From Loktanella sp. PT4BL (GTDB taxonomy: Bacteria > Pseudomonadota > Alphaproteobacteria > Rhodobacterales > Rhodobacteraceae), in contig NZ_QJJL01000003.1 of assembly GCF_003201935.1 (NCBI RefSeq), forward strand, positions 372,001 to 436,000: a stretch of DNA of 64,000 nucleotides, read 5' to 3'. The position numbers and the translations under genes are program-made. Positions 59,973-64,000 of the stretch are shown here, piece by piece. Numbering within the stretch: the stretch's first letter is position 1; every line of letters starts with the position of its first letter. The notes beneath the pieces were generated by a model. It searched no databases, was not told the DNA's origin, and was given only the letters and a program-made list of their open reading frames with translations.

Positions 59973-61946
59973 CTAAAGCGTTTGCGCCGCTTGCAGCGCG
60001 GACAGGCAAGGATCGTTGGACCATTGCCGCATCCTGCGCAGGTTGATCTGTGACAGGACAAGCCCTGTGGCCGGATGCCCGATATCCCGAAGCGCCTCAA
60101 GGCCGCGTTGCACCATGTCGCGCGGGGTCTTTGACCAGCGGACCGCATAGATGATCGCATCGGACTGGCGCGCAAATAGCAGCGCCTCGGGAGCGGCCAT
60201 CACGGGTGGTGCGTCAATGATGATGTGGTCATAGCGCTGGCGCAGACTGTCCAGCCTTAGGGTCAACTGATCGGGCAAAAGCGGCGCATGGCGGTCTGTC
60301 AATTCGGGGATCACCAGAACATCGGCCCCAAGACTTGGGCAATGGGTTGCCTGTTCGCCAGTGGCCCAGCTTTGTTGCGCGGCATGAAAGGGAGCTGCGC
60401 CGAGCAACGATTGCAAGAGTGGATCGGACGTATCTGCGCCGATCAGGACCACCCGTTTGCCCGACATCCCAAGGGTCCGTGCCAGAAGAAGCGCATGGTG
60501 CGTCTTGCCTTCTGCGACGGTGCTCGAGGTTGAAAGGATCACCTTTGCGGTACTGCCCTGCGGGGTCAGGGCAAGCGCTGTGTGCAACCTGCGGCCCGCT
60601 TGCGACAGCCCTGTCTGGGGCCGTGTGGCCAAGGCGCGCCCACCACTATTGAAATAGCGCAAGGCGCGGTGCGAGAACTGCGCCAGAACCGGCAGGGCGG
60701 TTGCATCGTGCAGGCTATTGGCGTCAATGAAACCCTTGCGTGTCATATGCCGGATGGCGACCGCGATAATGCCCAGTAGGGTGCCCAAGACAGATGCGAC
60801 CGTCAGAAGCAGCATCTTTTGTGGTCCTGCATATGTACCTTTGGTGGCTGGTGTGATCCGCAAGCCTGCGGCGGTGCCCAGTCCCTGTTGCATCCGGTTT
60901 TCCTGCAGTTGTGCCAGAAAGCTTTGATAGACCAGGCGCGTGGCCTCGGTTTGAAGTGCAATCTGTTGCAGGGCTGCGTGTCCTTCCGATTGCACCGAAA
61001 GCTGCGCACTGCGCCGGTCTTTGAGTGCGGCAATTTCGTTAATTTTCTCGCGCAGTTGCGCGATTTCGGCTGTGTTGCGCGCGCTTCCGCTGTCGGGTGC
61101 GACTTCAAGCGCGCGCAGTGCGTTGCGTGCTTCGCTCAGGTCCTGATCTGCGGCAAGCACCTGTGCCGTCAGCGCATCCAATGCAATGTCACCCTGAATT
61201 TGCGCCGAGGCGATAATCGCGGCGGCCTGCGCGTCTTGCTGCGCGAGTTCGGCGCGCAGATCAGTGACGCGCGCTTGCAGCAGGGCCTCCGTTGTGACCT
61301 GTTTTTGTCTTTGCGCTGCTTCCATATGGGTCAGGTAAAGTGCGGCTGTCGTATTGGCGAGCGTCACTGCTTTGTCCGCGTCATGGCTCTGTGCTGTGAT
61401 GTGCAGAATATAGGTGTCGGCCTGGCGGGTGACCGTGAGTGCGCGGCGCAGGTTCTGGATCGTCTTGTCCAGAATGGCGGCTTCATCGGGGGGCTGTTCT
61501 GTCGTGCCGGCCAGCCAGTGCCGCAGTTGCGTGCGCAAGGCATTGGGCGAAAAGGGTTTTGTTGGCGCAAGGTATCGGTTGAATTCGGGGTCTGCCAGCA
61601 GATCCAGCGCCGCGACGACACGTGTCAGCACCGGGTCCGAGGTGACAAGGGCGGCGGCGGTGTTCAATGCCGTTTCATCGCGGTCCTGCGGGGCGGCCAT
61701 GCCCGACGTTGCATCATCGGCACCGCCAAGTTGGGATGTTGCCACAGCCGTGTACTGGGGCTGGGCCATCCGGAATGCATAGTATCCGGTCACCCCCGTT
61801 GTGAAGAGAAGCGCACAAAGCACCAGCCATTTGCCGTGCCACAGAACGCGCAACATGGCCGCGACATCCAGCGGTGCGATCCGGTCAAAGGTGTCGCGGT
61901 ACCCGTCATACGGGTCCGGTCTGGCGGCATCGTTACGCTGTGTCAT
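59973..61946 (-). CDS. Polysaccharide co-polymerase fused to a BY-kinase-like domain (Wzz/ExoP-like), kinase motifs altered
   Basis: About 657 residues from ATG 61946. Two membrane helices (near residues 38-58 and 385-405) flank a long coiled-coil Wzz domain; the C-terminal domain is a P-loop ATPase like bacterial tyrosine kinases (Walker A-like STVAEGKT near 476-482, Walker B HIIIDAPP). The Walker A' motif reads VVLIGADTSDP, lacking the first Asp of the usual LIDxDxR, and the tail lacks the usual Tyr cluster, so kinase activity is doubtful. Regulates chain length. Confidence 0.88.
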   Translation of the reverse strand: MTQRNDAARPDPYDGYRDTFDRIAPLDVAAMLRVLWHGKWLVLCALLFTTGVTGYYAFRMAQPQYTAVATSQLGGADDATSGMAAPQDRDETALNTAAALVTSDPVLTRVVAALDLLADPEFNRYLAPTKPFSPNALRTQLRHWLAGTTEQPPDEAAILDKTIQNLRRALTVTRQADTYILHITAQSHDADKAVTLANTTAALYLTHMEAAQRQKQVTTEALLQARVTDLRAELAQQDAQAAAIIASAQIQGDIALDALTAQVLAADQDLSEARNALRALEVAPDSGSARNTAEIAQLREKINEIAALKDRRSAQLSVQSEGHAALQQIALQTEATRLVYQSFLAQLQENRMQQGLGTAAGLRITPATKGTYAGPQKMLLLTVASVLGTLLGIIAVAIRHMTRKGFIDANSLHDATALPVLAQFSHRALRYFNSGGRALATRPQTGLSQAGRRLHTALALTPQGSTAKVILSTSSTVAEGKTHHALLLARTLGMSGKRVVLIGADTSDPLLQSLLGAAPFHAAQQSWATGEQATHCPSLGADVLVIPELTDRHAPLLPDQLTLRLDSLRQRYDHIIIDAPPVMAAPEALLFARQSDAIIYAVRWSKTPRDMVQRGLEALRDIGHPATGLVLSQINLRRMRQWSNDPCLSALQAAQTL

Positions 61947-62003
61947 GGCAGTCCAGGTCTGGGTTTCTGTCCGGGTTCGTCCCTGCAAAACACCACAAAG
62001 GAG

Positions 62004-62018
62004 TTAACCTTTAATTAA
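62004..62018. promoter_or_regulatory. Perfect CtrA-type box between wzz-like and wzx-like genes
   Basis: TTAA-CCTTTAA-TTAA, again half-sites seven bases apart. It is in the divergent promoter region, 58 bases from the start of the Wzz-like gene and 41 from that of the flippase. Together with the box at 57222 it brackets the locus. Confidence 0.6.
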
Positions 62019-62058
62019 TCACAATGAATGAGGACTAAAGCTGCGCCTTCTTTGGTTA

Positions 62059-63348
62059 ATGGCGCTTAGCAACGGTTTTCGTGTGATGCCAGTATCGGGA
62101 TTAGCAAGGTTGGCAGGCAAAGGCGCCGCAGGGTCCATGGGCCTGAGGATAGGCATCGTTGGTGTCAATTTCCTTGTCATGCTGGGCCTTGCCGCTTGGC
62201 TGGGGCTTGAGGCCTTCGGCAGGCTGGCGGCACTTTGGGGCACGGGGCTTGTCGTCGGCACGCTGGTGTCTGTGGGTGGTCCTGTCATCTTGCTGCGGGT
62301 GCTTACAGACGGGCGGGGGTTGCGCAGGGCAGATATTTTTCGGGTCGCTGTGCTTTATCCGGCAATGCTCGCGCTGGTCGCTTGGGGATTTGGGGCGCTG
62401 ATCTGGCCAGCGCTGCCATGGCTGGCCATCATGAGTGTCGGTTTCTGCGTCAATCTGCTGGGCTGTCTTGCCAGCATCATGCGGGCGCTGGGCAGTGTGC
62501 ATCTGTCAATGGCCTTGCGCGATGCGGGGCCGCAGGTGGCGCTTGGTGTCGCGGGACTTGTGCTGCCTGAAGCAGGCGTTGCAGGCATCCTTTTGCTGTG
62601 TGCACTGGTGATGGCGGGTTTCGCCACGGTCGGCGTGCTTTGGGCGATCCCGCGGATGCAAGGGGCGCAAGTTCTGGCGCGGCGGTACCGGCCATATCTG
62701 AGCCTGTCGCTCTGGGCGACATCGGTCACGGGCATGGTCGTGGCGCAGATTGATCTGATTGTCGGCGGTGCGGTGATTTCCGGTGAGGCTTTGGGCGTTT
62801 ACGCCGTGCTGCGCCGCGTCGCCAACCTTGTGGCGCTGCCTGTCAGCGTGGCGACATGGGTCAGCGGGCCTGCGGTGTCGGCTGCAAAGGGTGCCGGTGA
62901 CATGGCCGCACTTGCCCGTGCAAGCGCGCAGGGCAGCCAGATTGCGGCTTGGCCGGGGCTTGCGCTGTTTGGCATGGCGGTTCTGGCATTGCCGGTTTTA
63001 CCTTACTTGTTTGCGCAAACCGTAGGTGCGGCACCGGGGTTGGTTCTTGTCGTCCTGTTGCTCGGGGCGCTGGGGCAGGTGGTGCTGGCATCAAGCTTCA
63101 CTGTCGCAACGCTGTGTGGATTGCAGCGGTGCGCACTGGCCGCACGGCTGTTGATGACAGGGCTTTATCTGGCGTGGTTTGCGTGGTGGGGCGCTGAACT
63201 GACAGCGCTGACCAACGCGCTGGGCTATGTCGGCGCACTGTCGTTGGGCGGTTTTGCCCTGTGGTGGGCGGTCTGGCGGAAACTGGGCATTGATACATCG
63301 GCCACTGTCCTTTGGCGGGGAAAGGAGGGGCAGTGGAGAACCTCCTGA
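62059..63348 (+). CDS. Polysaccharide flippase (Wzx/MATE-like)
   Basis: 429 residues with about 12 hydrophobic segments; oligosaccharide flippase family. Blocks: GSMGLRIGIVGVNFLVMLGLA (first helix region), SLSLWATSVTGMVVAQIDLIVGGAVISGEALGVYAVLRRVANLVALP, typical of Wzx/PST proteins. Moves lipid-linked repeat units outward. Start is ATG 62059 or 62086; no clear ribosome site. Its 3' end overlaps the next gene's start by 16 bases. Confidence 0.86.
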   Translation: MALSNGFRVMPVSGLARLAGKGAAGSMGLRIGIVGVNFLVMLGLAAWLGLEAFGRLAALWGTGLVVGTLVSVGGPVILLRVLTDGRGLRRADIFRVAVLYPAMLALVAWGFGALIWPALPWLAIMSVGFCVNLLGCLASIMRALGSVHLSMALRDAGPQVALGVAGLVLPEAGVAGILLLCALVMAGFATVGVLWAIPRMQGAQVLARRYRPYLSLSLWATSVTGMVVAQIDLIVGGAVISGEALGVYAVLRRVANLVALPVSVATWVSGPAVSAAKGAGDMAALARASAQGSQIAAWPGLALFGMAVLALPVLPYLFAQTVGAAPGLVLVVLLLGALGQVVLASSFTVATLCGLQRCALAARLLMTGLYLAWFAWWGAELTALTNALGYVGALSLGGFALWWAVWRKLGIDTSATVLWRGKEGQWRTS

Positions 63349-64000
63349 TCATCCTTTTGGCGCTGACGTGCACCATCGTCCCGTTCTGGATGGGTGAACG
63401 CTATGGGCTGGTGCCACTTGTCTCGCCGATGCATCTGCTGGCCTATTTCTGCGCCTTCGGGTTCCTGATCAAGGTCGCGGTTTACAGCGCGGACCCTGCC
63501 TTGGCCTTTTTTGACCAATACGTTGATACCGCAGGGGCAATGCCGCGCGGGGCAGTCTATCTAGCGGCCTTTGTGACACTGATGTGCCTCGGCTATCGTC
63601 TGGCGCTGCGGCGCAGTGATCCGCGACTGGCGATCCGCGAGGCACGCCTGATCGCGGGCGGTTTGGTGCGTCAGGGCTGGCTGTTTGTTGCGGCCTTTGG
63701 TGTGGCGGGTTTGACCTTTGCGCTGATCCTGCATGCCCGTGGGCTGTCGCTCTTTTCCGCTGATCTTCTGACCGCGTTCAATCAGGACAAGCAGATCAAT
63801 GTGAACCGTGAGGGCGTGGGCGCGACGCTTGCAGGGATCAAGATGCTGTTTGTCGTGCCCAAATGCGCCTTTGTGATGCTTCTGGCGCAGGGGCTGGCGC
63901 TGCGTGCGCCGTGGCTGTTGCTGCAAGCGGGTGTTCTGGCGGTCTTGCTGATGATGATTGCGCTGGTCTCGGGGGACCGGTTCGAGCTGGTCGAATTGCT
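63333..64000 (+). CDS. Polytopic membrane protein, probable polysaccharide polymerase (Wzy-like), 3' truncated
   Basis: GTG start at 63333 with AAAGGAGGGGCA directly upstream; the frame stays open to the end of the window (222 codons). Several hydrophobic helices (LLIILLALTCTIVPFW; MHLLAYFCAFGFLIKV; GAVYLAAFVTLMCLG; LFVAAFGVAGLTFALIL; LLLQAGVLAVLLMMIAL) and a NVNREG loop. Position right after the flippase suggests an O-antigen-like polymerase, but only topology supports it. Confidence 0.75.
   Translation, partial: MENLLIILLALTCTIVPFWMGERYGLVPLVSPMHLLAYFCAFGFLIKVAVYSADPALAFFDQYVDTAGAMPRGAVYLAAFVTLMCLGYRLALRRSDPRLAIREARLIAGGLVRQGWLFVAAFGVAGLTFALILHARGLSLFSADLLTAFNQDKQINVNREGVGATLAGIKMLFVVPKCAFVMLLAQGLALRAPWLLLQAGVLAVLLMMIALVSGDRFELVEL

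Noticed and set aside
57089..64000. Genomic island integrated at tRNA-Arg
   Set aside because: No integrase gene and no repeat of the tRNA 3' end within the window; the locus may simply neighbour the tRNA.

Overview
The window looks like a chromosomal segment of a marine alphaproteobacterium of the Roseobacter group (Rhodobacterales). The DNA is GC-rich, the tRNAs and housekeeping proteins are of alphaproteobacterial type, and three markers typical of this group occur together: a complete taurine/sulfoacetaldehyde pathway (tauR, tpa, xsc, pta, tauABC), SoeABC-type sulfite oxidation, and genes resembling the head-spike genes (ghsA/ghsB) of the Rhodobacter gene transfer agent. Species was not determined.

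Layout. 1-5.1 kb: yejABEF-type peptide ABC importer, with yejA cut by the window edge. 5.2-6.9 kb: phenylalanine hydroxylase and pterin recycling (phhA, phhB) divergent from an Lrp/AsnC regulator. 7-12.7 kb: D,D-carboxypeptidase with SPOR domain, clpS, an RsmC-like methyltransferase, an SDR without its catalytic lysine, a lipoprotein, hemF and a small exported protein. 12.7-16.5 kb: hemE and hemC (divergent), an FAD-linked 2-hydroxyacid dehydrogenase and tRNA-Met. 16.5-19 kb: cyanide-insensitive bd-type quinol oxidase (cydAB/cioAB). 19.1-32.4 kb: a galactoside regulon with an importer (binding protein, two permeases, ATPase), GH36 alpha-galactosidase, GH42 beta-galactosidase, mutarotase, an SDR, a lactonase, DgoK and DgoA, controlled by a divergent IclR regulator. 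It reads as import, hydrolysis, and oxidation of galactose by a De Ley-Doudoroff route, but no galactonate dehydratase is present here.

32.5-49.4 kb: the taurine region. One minus-strand run, xsc-tauE2-pta-ackA-tauE-soeA-(59 aa membrane protein)-soeB-soeC, with gaps of at most about 11 bases or overlaps, joins sulfoacetaldehyde cleavage, acetyl-phosphate use, sulfite/sulfonate export and sulfite oxidation. tauR, tpa and the tauABC importer lie upstream. Three direct-repeat pairs with an identical 23-base period lie 95-100 bases ahead of xsc, of tpa and of a tiny unrecognised 50-codon ORF; I interpret them as TauR operators. TauC carries an extra membrane segment and a periplasmic domain of about 115 residues, and the tauA-tauB gap can form two mutually exclusive RNA hairpins.

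49.5-57.2 kb: a membrane-anchored NYN nuclease, a PNPOx-fold protein, a secreted protein, a repeat-rich spacer, an AT-richer VapB45/VapC45-like toxin-antitoxin pair, uvrB, a secreted protein, an M29 aminopeptidase, the NDUFS4-like complex I subunit and tRNA-Arg. 57.2-64 kb: an exopolysaccharide locus (sugar transferase, Wzz/kinase-like protein, flippase, a polymerase-like protein cut by the window end) enclosing ghsA/ghsB-like spike genes, with perfect CtrA-type TTAA-N7-TTAA boxes at both ends. GTA particles bind capsule through their spikes, so spike and receptor synthesis appear to share one locus and possibly one regulator.
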